A stretch of DNA of 64,000 bases from Nitrospirillum viridazoti (GTDB taxonomy: Bacteria > Pseudomonadota > Alphaproteobacteria > Azospirillales > Azospirillaceae): NCBI RefSeq assembly GCF_007827975.1, contig NZ_VITT01000025.1; one strand, given 5' to 3'. Within the stretch, counting starts at the first letter, position 1; each line of letters begins with the position of its first letter. This document shows, piece by piece, positions 8,489 through 17,420 of this stretch. Both the position numbers and the translations under genes were made by a program. The notes below the pieces were generated by a model, which searched no databases, was not told the DNA's origin, and worked only from the letters and a program-made list of their open reading frames with translations.

Positions 8489-9391
8489 ATGACCCCTGCC
8501 ATTCCCTCATATACTGGCCTGTCGCAGCTGGCGGACCGCTACGACGGATTCATCCTGGATTTGTGGGGGGTCGTGCATGACGGCATCGCCCCCTATCCCG
8601 GCGTGCCCGAATGCCTGAAGACGATGCGCGCCCAAGGCAAGCGCGTCTGCCTGCTGTCCAACGCCCCCCGCCGCGTAGATGCCGCCGCCGCCCGGTTGAC
8701 CGAGATGGGGCTGACGCCCGACCATTACGACGCGCTGCTGACCTCGGGCGAGGCGACGCACGACGCCCTGCGCGATCCGCCGGACGCCTGGCACCGGGCC
8801 CTGGGGCCGAAGCTGCTGCACATCGGCCCCGACCGCGACGCCGGCGTCTACCTGGACCTGGCGGACCAAGGCCGGGGCACGCGCGTGAAGGTGGACCGGC
8901 CCGAGGACGCGGATTTCGTCCTGAACACCGGCATCGTCGATTTCAGCGAATCGCTGGCGGATTACGAACCCATCCTGGCCGCGTGCGCCGCGCTGAAGCT
9001 GCCCATGGTCTGCGCCAACCCGGACCTGGTGGTGCATGTCGGACCACAGCTGGTGATCTGCGCGGGTGAGCTGGCGCGGCGGTATGAAGAGCTGGGCGGC
9101 GACGTGCGCCAGCACGGCAAGCCTTATCCCGGCGTCTACGCCCGCTGCTTCGACCTGCTGGGCGGCATGGCGCCGGACCGCATCCTGGCGGTGGGTGACA
9201 GCCTGCGTACCGACATGGCCGGCGCCAACGCCGCCGGCATCGACGGCCTGCTGATCGCCGGCGGCATCCACCGCGAGGAACTGGGCGTGGCCGATCCGCT
9301 GACCGACCTGCCCGATGTGGACCGGCTGGCGGCGATCGCGGCCCAGGCCGGCCTGCGCATCAGCGCCGTCATGAATCGCCTGGGTTGGTAG
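8489..9391 (+). CDS. HAD-superfamily class IIA hydrolase (TIGR01459/NagD-like)
   Basis: The 300-residue protein has HAD motif I as DLWGVVHDG (nucleophile aspartate first, acid/base replaced by a valine-histidine-aspartate context), motif II as LLSNAPRR, and late motifs HGKPYPGVY and AVGDSLRTDMAGANAAG. The cap lies between motifs II and III as in the class IIA NagD-type subfamily. Substrate is unknown; NagD relatives dephosphorylate nucleotide or sugar monophosphates. It follows the EAL gene after only 18 bp and may be co-transcribed with it. Confidence 0.85.
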   Translation: MTPAIPSYTGLSQLADRYDGFILDLWGVVHDGIAPYPGVPECLKTMRAQGKRVCLLSNAPRRVDAAAARLTEMGLTPDHYDALLTSGEATHDALRDPPDAWHRALGPKLLHIGPDRDAGVYLDLADQGRGTRVKVDRPEDADFVLNTGIVDFSESLADYEPILAACAALKLPMVCANPDLVVHVGPQLVICAGELARRYEELGGDVRQHGKPYPGVYARCFDLLGGMAPDRILAVGDSLRTDMAGANAAGIDGLLIAGGIHREELGVADPLTDLPDVDRLAAIAAQAGLRISAVMNRLGW

Positions 9392-9452
9392 GGCGCGGGG
9401 GCCGCACCTGCCGGAGGTAGACCGCCTGGATGCCTCGCCGCCCCTGGCGGTC

Positions 9453-9479
9453 GTGTAACAGGCGGGTTAAAAGTGTAAC
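9453..9479 (+). promoter_or_regulatory. Direct repeats GTGTAAC, 20 bp apart, before the GIN-domain gene
   Basis: GTGTAAC occurs at 9453-9459 and again at 9473-9479, on the same face of the helix, 60 bp before the likely start. The layout is that of a response-regulator or activator site next to a promoter. No regulator can be named. Confidence 0.35.
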
Positions 9480-9539
9480 GGTTAGGCAAACACTGCGGAC
9501 AGGCGGGACCAAGTGGCCAATAGTCGGGGGAATTCTACG

Positions 9540-10715
9540 ATGTCGCGCAGGGTGCGCCCCATGGAAACCAGTGTCGCTTCCCCCCGTCCCCGCCTCACGC
9601 CCGGCATACCCGCCGGCGGCGTCATTGCCGCGCTGGTCGCTGTCGGCTCGCTGGGCTTCATGCTGCTGGGCAGCCATGACCACGGCTCGTCGCATTCGGT
9701 CAAGGTGGTGAAGATGGATGGCGGCATTCCGCCCATTCCCCCCATCCCGCCGATTCCGCCCATCCCCCCGATATCGCCAGCGTCCCCCGCGTCGCCTGCC
9801 GCCCCCATCAGCCGGGCCGACGCCGACCAGATCCGCCGCGATGTGGAGGAGGCGATGCGCGGGCTGGACGTGGAGTCGATCAAGCGCGAGGCCCGCGCCG
9901 CGGCCGAAGCCGCCCGCGCCGCTGCCCGCGACGCCCGGGCCCTGAGCGACAGTACCCAGGAATTCCCGGCGCAGCAGGTGGTGAACCTGTCCAACCTATC
10001 CGGCAACACCATCATCCGCCCGTCCAGCAGCGCCACCACCATCAGCATTTCCGCCAGCGGCGGGGCCGTGCGCGCGGCGGCCGAGGACGGCACGCTGCAG
10101 GTGTCGGGCAGCGGACGGTCGACCGAGCTGACCATCACCGTGCCCGCCAAGACCAAGCTGGTGGCCGCCGGCCTGTCCGGTGAGCTGACGGTGGATGGCG
10201 AACTGGACGGCGACGTGGTGCTGGACGTGCGCAAGGCCGATGTCACGCTGAAGAAGGTCAAGTCGCTGCAGGCCAACATCACCGAAAACGGAACGGTCAG
10301 CGTGGAGCAAGTGGCCGAGTCGCTGAAGTTCATTGTGGCCGGACACGGCAATCTGGCGGTCAGCAAGGCCGCGGATGTGGAAATCCGGCTTATGGGTCAG
10401 GCCGACGTTTCTTTGGGCACGGTAGACAAGTCCCTGCGGCTGGCCGTCTACGGCAACGGCGACATCTCCGCCGACCGGGTGGACGGCGTGATCGAGACGG
10501 TCATCAACGGCAAGGCCGACGTCCACATCAACGACGGCAACGCCGAATCCCTGAAGGTGGCCGTCCTGGGTCAGGGGGATTTCACCTTCGACGGCACCGC
10601 CAAGGACCCCAACCTGTTCATGGGCGGCAGCGGCACCATCACGGTGGCCAAGCACACCGGCACGCCGCGCATCGGCAAGTCGGGCAGCGGCGAGGTCGTG
10701 CTGGGCGGCGAATAA
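9540..10715 (+). CDS. Membrane-anchored GIN-domain (DUF2807) protein with Ile-Pro-Pro repeats
   Basis: ATG 9540 has GGGGGAA at good spacing; an upstream in-frame start at 9513 has none. The 391-residue protein has one membrane segment (about residues 25-45, GGVIAALVAVGSLGFMLLG), then a perfect PPI repeat (GGIPPIPPIPPIPPIPPI), an Ala/Arg helix (REARAAAEAARAAARDARAL) and a C-terminal region of short strands with regular GxG turns (about 145-391), the right-handed beta-helix of DUF2807/GIN domains. The topology puts the domain in the periplasm. Function is unknown; GIN-type proteins are linked to envelope stress or adhesion. The monocistronic setting gives no partner. Confidence 0.7.
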   Translation: MSRRVRPMETSVASPRPRLTPGIPAGGVIAALVAVGSLGFMLLGSHDHGSSHSVKVVKMDGGIPPIPPIPPIPPIPPISPASPASPAAPISRADADQIRRDVEEAMRGLDVESIKREARAAAEAARAAARDARALSDSTQEFPAQQVVNLSNLSGNTIIRPSSSATTISISASGGAVRAAAEDGTLQVSGSGRSTELTITVPAKTKLVAAGLSGELTVDGELDGDVVLDVRKADVTLKKVKSLQANITENGTVSVEQVAESLKFIVAGHGNLAVSKAADVEIRLMGQADVSLGTVDKSLRLAVYGNGDISADRVDGVIETVINGKADVHINDGNAESLKVAVLGQGDFTFDGTAKDPNLFMGGSGTITVAKHTGTPRIGKSGSGEVVLGGE

Positions 10716-10863
10716 GCGCGCCCCTTCCCCCTATCCTGGCCTCCCGCTGATTGCGCCGGACCGTTGCCCGTGCCTACAGTATGTCCATTGGTAAAACCCA
10801 GCCGGCCAAGCACCTGACCTTTCGGGGCAGCGGCCCGCGCCGGTAAAAAGGACGGGACCCAGG

Positions 10864-12621
10864 GTGCGGTTGGGGGCGGCAACACGGATTTGCCTGGGCT
10901 ACGCCTTGCTGGGCGGGTTGTGGGTCCTGGGTTCCGACATCGCGCTGGACATGACGCTGGGTCCTGTCCACGCGGCATGGGTCGGGCCGGTCAAGGGCGT
11001 GGGCTTCGTCCTGATCACGGCGCTGCTGCTGCACCGCGTTTTGGTGCGCACCCTGGCCGCCGACGCGCGCAAGACCCGGGAGCTGGCCATCAGCGAAGCG
11101 CGCTACAACGCCCTGGCCGACATGGCGCCCGTGGGCATCTTCCATGTCGACTCCACGGGCCAGATCACCTACCGCAATCCCCACCTGCGCGAAATCACGG
11201 GCATGCCGGCCGAATTGGACCCCGGCGGCAGCTGGGAATGGTGGCTGATCCATCCCGAGGACCACAGGCGCGCGCAATCCCGCTGGCTGGCGGCCACCCA
11301 GCGGGGGGAACGCTACGCCGAGGAATTCCGCATCCGCCGCCCCGACGGCCGTATCGTGTGGGTGCTGTGCGAGGCCGTGCCCGTGACGGCGCGCGAGGGC
11401 GAGCGGCTGGGCTATGTCGGCATGGCCATCGACCTGACGGCCCAGCATGTGGCGGCCGAGACCATGCGCCAGGAAAAGGAACGGTACGAGCTGGCGACCG
11501 GCGGCTCCGCCGTCGGCATCTGGGACTGGCATCTGGGCGACGGCAGCCTGCACCTGTCCGGCCAGGCCCAGACCCTGCTGCGCCTGCCGGCGGGCACTCA
11601 GGGACCCCGCCGCGTGCTGGGCATGATCCCCAAGGCGGAGCGGGCGCGGGCCTTTTCTCATGTGCGCAGCCACCTGCGCCTGGGCCAGCCCTTCGACCTG
11701 GAACTGCCCATGGTCTGCGCCGACGGCGTCACCCGCTGGTTCCACGTGCGCGGCCAGGGCGTCTGGCCTGTGACGGAAACCGGGGACGCCGTCCCCCGGC
11801 CGGCCCGCCTGCTGGGCTCGCTCATGGACATCACCGTGCGCAAGGAGACGGATGGCCAGCTGGCCCGCGCCCGGCACGACGCCGAAATGGCCAGCCGCAG
11901 CAAGACCGCCTTCCTGGCCAGCATGAGCCACGAGTTGCGCACGCCGCTGAACGCCATCATCGGCTTCAGCGAGTTGATCACCCAGCAGACCTACGGCCCG
12001 GTGGGTGACGCGCGCTACGCCGACTACGCCGAGGATATCCGCGTCAGCGGCCTGCACCTGCTGGAACTGGTGAACGACATCCTGGACGTGGCGCGCATGG
12101 AGGCGGGCCGGTTCGAGCTGGAGGACAAGGTGGTGGACATCGCGGCCGAGGTCGCGGTGGCGGTGCGCCAAATCCAGGCCGGCAACCTGCAGCGCAAGAT
12201 CGACATCACCGTGGCCGGCGTCGCCGGCCTGCACGCCATGCTGGACCCCACGGCCCTGCGCCAAGTGCTGCTGAACCTGCTGGGCAACGCCGTGAAGTTC
12301 ACGCCCGACGGCGGCCGGGTGACGGTGTCGGCCGACATCCGGCGGGAAGGTTTGGCCCTGTCGGTGATCGACACAGGCCCCGGCATCTCCCGCTACGTGC
12401 TGGAGAACCTAGGCACCCAGCCCTTCCTGCAGGCGGAGCCCTCGCTGCGCCGGCGCCACGGCGGCAGCGGCCTGGGGCTGTTCATCGTCCGCCGCCTGAT
12501 GGAACTGCACGGCGGCAGCCTGCTGGTGGAATGCCCGCCCGGGGGCGGCACCCGCGTCACCGTCATTTTCCCGCCCGACCGCCAGGTGCCGCCCGGCCCG
12601 GCGCTGGCGATGTTGCCGTGA
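10864..12621 (+). CDS. PAS-domain sensor histidine kinase
   Basis: The frame begins at GTG 10864. The 585-residue protein has two N-terminal membrane helices (about 5-25 and 38-58) with a very short periplasmic loop, a PAS domain (about 75-195; GIFHVDSTGQITYRN), a second PAS-like domain (about 205-330), a HisKA box FLASMSHELRTPLNAIIGF with the phospho-accepting histidine near residue 357, and a HATPase domain (NLLGNAVKFTPDGG, DTGPGIS, GGSGLGLFIV). The short loop points to sensing inside the cell or membrane through PAS. No response regulator is adjacent, so it is an orphan kinase; ligand unknown. Confidence 0.9.
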   Translation: MRLGAATRICLGYALLGGLWVLGSDIALDMTLGPVHAAWVGPVKGVGFVLITALLLHRVLVRTLAADARKTRELAISEARYNALADMAPVGIFHVDSTGQITYRNPHLREITGMPAELDPGGSWEWWLIHPEDHRRAQSRWLAATQRGERYAEEFRIRRPDGRIVWVLCEAVPVTAREGERLGYVGMAIDLTAQHVAAETMRQEKERYELATGGSAVGIWDWHLGDGSLHLSGQAQTLLRLPAGTQGPRRVLGMIPKAERARAFSHVRSHLRLGQPFDLELPMVCADGVTRWFHVRGQGVWPVTETGDAVPRPARLLGSLMDITVRKETDGQLARARHDAEMASRSKTAFLASMSHELRTPLNAIIGFSELITQQTYGPVGDARYADYAEDIRVSGLHLLELVNDILDVARMEAGRFELEDKVVDIAAEVAVAVRQIQAGNLQRKIDITVAGVAGLHAMLDPTALRQVLLNLLGNAVKFTPDGGRVTVSADIRREGLALSVIDTGPGISRYVLENLGTQPFLQAEPSLRRRHGGSGLGLFIVRRLMELHGGSLLVECPPGGGTRVTVIFPPDRQVPPGPALAMLP

Positions 12622-12668
12622 CCGGGGCATGATGGGGCCGTTCCGGTCCCCGCATCCCGAGGGCATCC

Positions 12669-12944
12669 ATGTCCCCGTTCAAACGGCCGTTCAAACCGTT
12701 GCCGACCAAATCCAAAGGTGCTGCGCCCACCTTGGCGCCCACCTCGGCAAAGGCGGCCGAGGTGCCGTCCACCCTGGACGACGTGCTGGCGGCCGGCGCC
12801 CGGGACAGCCTGCGCCGCGACCAGGGTTACGCCCGCTTCCGCGCCCAGGCGGACAAGGCGGCGGCCGCCGCCGACAAGGGCGACGATCGTGCCTACCGCC
12901 TGCTGGCCGAAGCCATCCGCCAATTGCTGAACGACAGGCGCTGA
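12669..12944 (+). CDS. Small hypothetical protein (91 aa)
   Basis: The protein starts at ATG 12669, shortly after the histidine kinase stop. A basic, Lys/Pro-rich N-terminus (FKRPFKPLPTKSKGA) leads into a helical, alanine-rich C-terminal half (LLAEAIRQLLNDRR). There is no membrane segment or known motif. It could be co-transcribed with the kinase, but there is no evidence it works with it. A real gene is favoured by codon-position GC bias and absence of a better overlapping gene. Confidence 0.5.
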   Translation: MSPFKRPFKPLPTKSKGAAPTLAPTSAKAAEVPSTLDDVLAAGARDSLRRDQGYARFRAQADKAAAAADKGDDRAYRLLAEAIRQLLNDRR

Positions 12945-13039
12945 CAGGTGACGGCCATCGCTGCGCCCCGCCTGGACCGGCCGCAATCACATAGCCGCCC
13001 CGCCCTACCCCATCCGCCCCGCCGCCCCATCTAGTGCTG

Positions 13040-14923
13040 ATGACCCAGACCGCCACCCCCACCCATCCGTCACCCGCGGCACCAGAGCCCCGGCCCACCC
13101 GTCCGCAGATGGGGGAGGGCAAGGCGCTGGCCATGCTGATGCCCTATGTCTGGCCCAAGGGCGACTGGGGCACCCGCGGGCGGGTCATCATCTCCATGCT
13201 GCTGCTGCTGGGCGCCAAGGCGGCCAGCGTCACCATCCCCGTCTTCTACAAGCACGCGGTGGATCAGCTGGGCGAGGGCATCAAGGCCAACGCCGCCGTG
13301 GTACCGGTGCTGGCCATCCTGTCCTATGGCTTGGCGCGCGTGCTGTCGCTGGCCTTCGGTGAGCTGCGCGACAGCGTGTTCGAGCGGGTGGCCCAGCGCG
13401 CCATGCGCAAGGCGGCGCTGAGTGTCTTCCGCCACCTGCATGGCCTGTCGCTGCGCTTTCACCTGGAACGGCAGACCGGCGGCCTGTCCCGCTCCATCGA
13501 GCGGGGCACCAAGGCCATCGAGACCCTGCTGTCCACGGCCCTGTTCAACATCCTGCCCACGGTGCTGGAGATCCTGCTGGTCACCGGCATCCTATGGCGC
13601 CTGTTCAACATCTGGTTCGCCCTGGTCACCTTCGTGGCCGTGGGCGGCTACATCGCCTTCACCGTCGTCATTTCCAACTGGCGCACCCGCATCCGCCGCC
13701 AGATGGTGGAGAGCGACACCAAGGCCAGCGCCCGTGCCATCGACACCCTGCTGAACTATGAAACGGTGAAGTACTTCGGCAATGAGGAGCATGAGGCCCA
13801 GCGCTATGACCGCGCGCTGAAGGTCTATGAGCAGGCGGCGGTGCGCACCCAGACCTCGCTGTCCATCCTGAACGTGGGGCAGAGCTTCATCATCGCCGTA
13901 GGCCTGGTGGCCGTCATGTGGATGGCGGCCAGCGGCATCGAGGCCGGCACCCTGACCCTGGGCGATTTCGTCCTGGTGAACACCTATATGCTGCAGTTGT
14001 ACCAGCCACTGAACATCTTCGGCTTCGTCTATCGCGGGGTGAAGGAAGCCCTGATCGACATGGAGAAGATGTTCGTGCTGCTGGCCGTGGACCGCGAGGT
14101 GGCGGATGCCCCCGGCGCCCAGCCGCTGGCCATCAGCGGCGGCGAGGTGCGGTTCGAGGACGTGTCCTTCGGCTATGACCCGCGCCGCCCCATCCTGAAG
14201 GGCATCAGCTTCACCGTGCCCGCCGGCCGCACCGTGGCCATTGTGGGCCCGAGCGGCGCCGGCAAGTCCACCCTGTCGCGGCTGCTGTTCCGCTTCTACG
14301 ACGCCAACGGCGGCCGCATCCTGATCGACGGGCAGGACATCGGGCAGGTGACCCAGGCCAGCCTGCGGGCGTCCATCGCCATCGTCCCGCAGGACACCGT
14401 GCTGTTCAACGACACCATCCGCTACAACGTCGCCTATGGCCGCACCGAGGCGACGCAAAGCCAGGTGGAGCACGCGGCGGCGCTGGCCCACATCGATGGC
14501 TTCATCGCCGGATTGCCCGACGGCTGGGAGACCACGGTGGGCGAGCGCGGCCTGAAGCTGTCCGGCGGCGAGAAGCAGCGCGTGGCCATCGCCCGCACCA
14601 TCCTGAAGAACCCGCCCATCCTGATGTTCGACGAGGCCACCAGCGCGCTGGACACCCATACCGAGCGGGAAATCCAGCGCAACCTGCGCGAAGTGAGCCG
14701 CGGGCGTACCACCCTGGTCATCGCCCACCGCCTGTCCACCGTGGTGGACGCCGACGAGATCATCGTGCTGGAGGAAGGCCGTGTCCGCGAGCGCGGTCGC
14801 CACGCCGACCTGCTGGCCCTGGGCGGCGCCTATGCCGAGTTGTGGGCCCGGCAGCAGACGGCGGATCCGGTGAAGGAGGGGGATGCCCCGAGCGCCGCTT
14901 CGGTTGAGCCTGTTTCGGTATAA
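13040..14923 (+). CDS. ABC transporter, ATM1/HMT1-type fused permease-ATPase
   Basis: This half-transporter of about 627 residues has an N-terminal six-helix exporter domain (about 45-350, e.g. RVIISMLLLLGAKAASVTI) and a C-terminal ATPase: Walker A GPSGAGKS, Q-loop IVPQDT, signature LSGGEKQR, Walker B ILMFDEATSALD, switch histidine in IAHRLS. The motif LNYETVKYFGNEEHE is characteristic of the ATM1 group, which exports glutathione-linked persulfide or metal conjugates in Fe-S and metal homeostasis. It works as a homodimer in the inner membrane. ATG 13040 is preferred over GTG 13034, two codons upstream. Confidence 0.9.
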   Translation: MTQTATPTHPSPAAPEPRPTRPQMGEGKALAMLMPYVWPKGDWGTRGRVIISMLLLLGAKAASVTIPVFYKHAVDQLGEGIKANAAVVPVLAILSYGLARVLSLAFGELRDSVFERVAQRAMRKAALSVFRHLHGLSLRFHLERQTGGLSRSIERGTKAIETLLSTALFNILPTVLEILLVTGILWRLFNIWFALVTFVAVGGYIAFTVVISNWRTRIRRQMVESDTKASARAIDTLLNYETVKYFGNEEHEAQRYDRALKVYEQAAVRTQTSLSILNVGQSFIIAVGLVAVMWMAASGIEAGTLTLGDFVLVNTYMLQLYQPLNIFGFVYRGVKEALIDMEKMFVLLAVDREVADAPGAQPLAISGGEVRFEDVSFGYDPRRPILKGISFTVPAGRTVAIVGPSGAGKSTLSRLLFRFYDANGGRILIDGQDIGQVTQASLRASIAIVPQDTVLFNDTIRYNVAYGRTEATQSQVEHAAALAHIDGFIAGLPDGWETTVGERGLKLSGGEKQRVAIARTILKNPPILMFDEATSALDTHTEREIQRNLREVSRGRTTLVIAHRLSTVVDADEIIVLEEGRVRERGRHADLLALGGAYAELWARQQTADPVKEGDAPSAASVEPVSV

Positions 14924-14961
14924 GCGTGGTGTGTTACAATGCACGCACCATGTAAGACATG
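14913..14961 (+). promoter_or_regulatory. Promoter and operator of the toxin-antitoxin pair
   Basis: A -10 like TACAAT (14935-14940) lies inside an imperfect palindrome GGTGTGT-N8-ACGCACC (14928-14949); a second palindrome CATGT-AAG-ACATG follows at 14949-14961. A weak -35 (TTTCGG, 14913) is 16 bp upstream of the -10. Palindromes over the -10 fit autorepression by the ribbon-helix-helix antitoxin. Confidence 0.55.
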
Positions 14962-14971
14962 AGGCGGTCCT

Positions 14972-15262
14972 ATGACCGAAACGACCTTTACCTTCCGTGT
15001 GGACGAGACGCTGAAAACGGCATTCGCCGAAGCGGCCAAGTCTCATGACCGCACGGGCGCCCAGCTGCTGCGCGACTACATGCGCGATTTCGTGCGACAG
15101 CGGCAGGATGCGGCAGATTACGATGCTTGGTTCCGAGCTGAAGTCCAGGCTGGTATCGATGAAGCCAACGCTGGCGACACCGTGCCAGCGGAAGAAGTAG
15201 AGGCCGAAGCAGAGGCTTGGCGGGCTGAGGCCCGACGTAAACTGGCCGGTTCCGCCTCGTGA
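14972..15262 (+). CDS. Antitoxin, ribbon-helix-helix (RelB/ParD-like)
   Basis: The 96-residue protein opens with a ribbon-helix-helix DNA-binding pattern (TTFTFRVDETLKTAFAEAAK, then a helix to about residue 48) and has an acidic C-terminal tail (VPAEEVEAEAEAWRAE) expected to wrap the toxin. It should neutralise the downstream ParE/RelE toxin and repress their shared promoter, whose palindromes lie just upstream. The stop overlaps the toxin GTG by four bases. A GAGG ribosome site precedes ATG 14972. Confidence 0.85.
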   Translation: MTETTFTFRVDETLKTAFAEAAKSHDRTGAQLLRDYMRDFVRQRQDAADYDAWFRAEVQAGIDEANAGDTVPAEEVEAEAEAWRAEARRKLAGSAS

Positions 15263-15540
15263 AGCTGATTTGGACGCGCTCTGCGACCATCAATCGCAAG
15301 AAGATTCGAGAATATATTGCCCAGGAAAACTTGGCTGCAGCCTTGGCTTTGGACGAGCTTTTCTCAAAAAGAGCCGTCCATTTAGTCAAGCATCCCGCTG
15401 CCGGCCGTCCCGGCCGCGTCGCCGGGACGCGCGAATTGGTTATTCACCCCAATTATCTCATGATCTATGAGGTTGCCGGCGGCACCGTGCGGATACTCCG
15501 CTTGTTGCATGCGGCGCGCCAATGGCCGCCCATCCCATAG
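15259..15540 (+). CDS. RelE/ParE family toxin
   Basis: The 93-residue basic protein starts at GTG 15259, overlapping the antitoxin stop. It shows the family pattern: N-terminal KLIWTRSA, a helical hairpin (KKIREYIAQENLAAALALDELF), HPAAGRPGR, then NYLMIYEV and the C-terminal RILRLLHAARQWP. The arginine/histidine tail resembles ParE-type members, which act on gyrase, more than ribosome-dependent RelE, but target cannot be decided by eye. It is a complete, apparently intact module between the ABC exporter and meaB. Confidence 0.88.
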   Translation: MKLIWTRSATINRKKIREYIAQENLAAALALDELFSKRAVHLVKHPAAGRPGRVAGTRELVIHPNYLMIYEVAGGTVRILRLLHAARQWPPIP

Positions 15541-15554
15541 GGCCCGGCCCGCTT

Positions 15555-15583
15555 TTGACATCAGCATTCGCCCGGACCAAAGT
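15555..15583 (+). promoter_or_regulatory. Possible promoter of meaB
   Basis: TTGACA (15555-15560) is a consensus -35; 17 bp downstream is CAAAGT, a poor -10. A GAGG ribosome site precedes meaB ATG 15627. Confidence 0.3.
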
Positions 15584-15626
15584 TCTGGGATATGGAGCGA
15601 CTTAGGACGTTTCCCCGAGGCCGCCT

Positions 15627-16652
15627 ATGAACGCCGACACCCCTCTGCACCCCGAGTCGCCCGCTGGTTCCGGGGCCGATCCCACCGGTCTGGCGGAACC
15701 GCTGCTGGCGGGGGACCGGCGGGCCCTGGCGCGGGCTATCACCCTGATCGAATCGACCCGCGCCGACCATCGCGCCCAGGCCGACGCCCTGCTGGCCCGG
15801 CTGCTGCCCCATGCCGGACGGTCGGTGCGGGTGGGCATCACCGGGGTGCCGGGCGTGGGCAAATCCACCTTCATCGAGGCCTTCGGCCTGCACGTCATCG
15901 GCCGGGGGCATAAGGTGGCGGTGCTGGCCATCGACCCGTCCAGCCAGCGCACCGGCGGCTCCATCCTGGGCGACAAGACGCGCATGGAGCAGCTGTCGCG
16001 CGACCCGGCGGCCTTCATCCGCCCCTCGCCCGCCGGCAGCACCCTGGGCGGCGTCGCCCGGCGCACGCGCGAGGCCATGCTGTTGTGCGAGGCCGCCGGC
16101 TTCGACGTCATCGTGGTGGAGACGGTGGGGGTGGGCCAGTCGGAGACGGCTGTGGCCGACATGGTCGACCTGTTCCTGCTGTTGCTGCTGCCCGCCGGGG
16201 GCGACGAGTTGCAGGGCCTGAAGAAGGGCATCGTGGAACTGGCCGACCTGGTGGTGGTGAACAAAGCCGATGGCGACCTGGTGGCTCAGGCCCGCCACGC
16301 CGTGGCCGAGTACCGCCATGCCCTGGCGCTGCTGCGGCCAGCCACACCTGACTGGACCGTGCCGGTACTGAGCTGCTCCGCCATCACCGGCACGGGCGTG
16401 GACGGGGTGTGGGGCACCATAGGACGGTTCCGCGACACCCAAGCCGCCAGCGGCCGGCTGGACGGCCGCAGGGCCGACCAGGCGCGCGCCTGGATGTGGA
16501 ATGAAATCCGTGAAAGCCTTCTGGCGGCCTTCACCAGCGATCCGGCCGTGCGCGCCCAGCTGGGTGGGGCCGAATCGGCGGTCACGGCCGGGACCCAGAC
16601 CCCGGCCATGGCGGCCCGGTCCCTGCTGGCCCGCTTCCGCCACGAGGAGTGA
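15627..16652 (+). CDS. meaB: Methylmalonyl-CoA mutase-associated GTPase MeaB
   Basis: MeaB is the G-protein chaperone that gates adenosylcobalamin loading and protects methylmalonyl-CoA mutase. The 341-residue protein has Walker A GVPGVGKST, the family signature IDPSSQRTGGSILGDKTRM, switch II VETVGVGQSE and the base-specificity motif NKAD. A C-terminal dimerisation arm follows (about 270-341). The mutase itself is not in the window. A periplasmic DUF6265 gene follows with a small overlap region. Confidence 0.95.
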   Translation: MNADTPLHPESPAGSGADPTGLAEPLLAGDRRALARAITLIESTRADHRAQADALLARLLPHAGRSVRVGITGVPGVGKSTFIEAFGLHVIGRGHKVAVLAIDPSSQRTGGSILGDKTRMEQLSRDPAAFIRPSPAGSTLGGVARRTREAMLLCEAAGFDVIVVETVGVGQSETAVADMVDLFLLLLLPAGGDELQGLKKGIVELADLVVVNKADGDLVAQARHAVAEYRHALALLRPATPDWTVPVLSCSAITGTGVDGVWGTIGRFRDTQAASGRLDGRRADQARAWMWNEIRESLLAAFTSDPAVRAQLGGAESAVTAGTQTPAMAARSLLARFRHEE

Positions 16653-16654
16653 CC

Positions 16655-17149
16655 ATGCGCCCCATCGCCGCCGTCCTGTTGGTGCCCCTGCTGGCGGCCG
16701 CCCCGGCCCGGGCGGAGACCTGCACGCTGGAGTCCCTGCACTGGCTGCAAGGCGCCTGGAGCAACACCGCCATCGACACTGCGGGCGAGGAGCGCTGGGT
16801 CCTGCTGCCCGGCGGCACCCTGGCCGGCAGCGCGTGGGAAACGGCCAAGGATGGCACGCCCCATTTCGTGGAGGCGCTGAGCCTGGCGCCCTCCGATGGC
16901 AAGGTCACCCTGCGGCTGCGCCATTTCGACGGCACCCTGGCCCGCGCCTGGGAGGACAAGACGGCGCCCGTCACCTTCATCGCCAGCCAGTGCAGCCTGC
17001 AAAGCGTGGTGTTCGAAGGCGTGGGGCCCCATGCCGGCGAGCGCATCACCTATGCCCGCACCAAGGACAGGCTGAGTTTCGTGGGGGAGTTCATCCACAA
17101 AGGCAAACCCCACCGCGTTGATCTGGAGATGTCCCGGACGGGGGATTGA
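16655..17149 (+). CDS. Secreted DUF6265-like protein
   Basis: ATG 16655 has GAGGAG at 5 bp, so it is preferred to the GTG at 16649 that overlaps meaB's stop. The 164-residue protein has a signal peptide (IAAVLLVPLLAAAPARAE, cleavage after ARA near residue 20), then a beta-rich domain beginning LESLHWLQGAWSN and containing WVLLPGGTLAGSAWE, the pattern of DUF6265 lipocalin-like periplasmic proteins. Function is unknown. Co-transcription with meaB is likely from spacing, without a functional link. Confidence 0.75.
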   Translation: MRPIAAVLLVPLLAAAPARAETCTLESLHWLQGAWSNTAIDTAGEERWVLLPGGTLAGSAWETAKDGTPHFVEALSLAPSDGKVTLRLRHFDGTLARAWEDKTAPVTFIASQCSLQSVVFEGVGPHAGERITYARTKDRLSFVGEFIHKGKPHRVDLEMSRTGD

Positions 17150-17324
17150 TTTGCGTGAATAGCCCCTGTCCGTCGCCCAAGAAAAAACGGCACGGCATTG
17201 ACTCCCGGTGCCCGAGTGGCCATCAGTAGCGCCCCATGGCCGCCGGGCCCTGTTCTACCCTGATTCTCCGTCAGGCCATGGCAGGGATGCCGGCGACTGG
17301 CCCCTGGTTTTTCCCGGGGCGCCC

Positions 17325-17353
17325 TTGACTCTCCGCCGCCCCTTCGGTTATAT
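17325..17353 (+). promoter_or_regulatory. Sigma-70 promoter of rpmB
   Basis: TTGACT (17325-17330), 17 bp, TTATAT (17348-17353): a near-consensus promoter about 70 bp before rpmB. Confidence 0.75.
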
Positions 17354-17420
17354 CGCCGCTTCCCTCCGGAGCGGTGTGCGCCCGGGGTCGTCATTCTTGT
17401 TATTCCGTGAAGGTGCTCCA

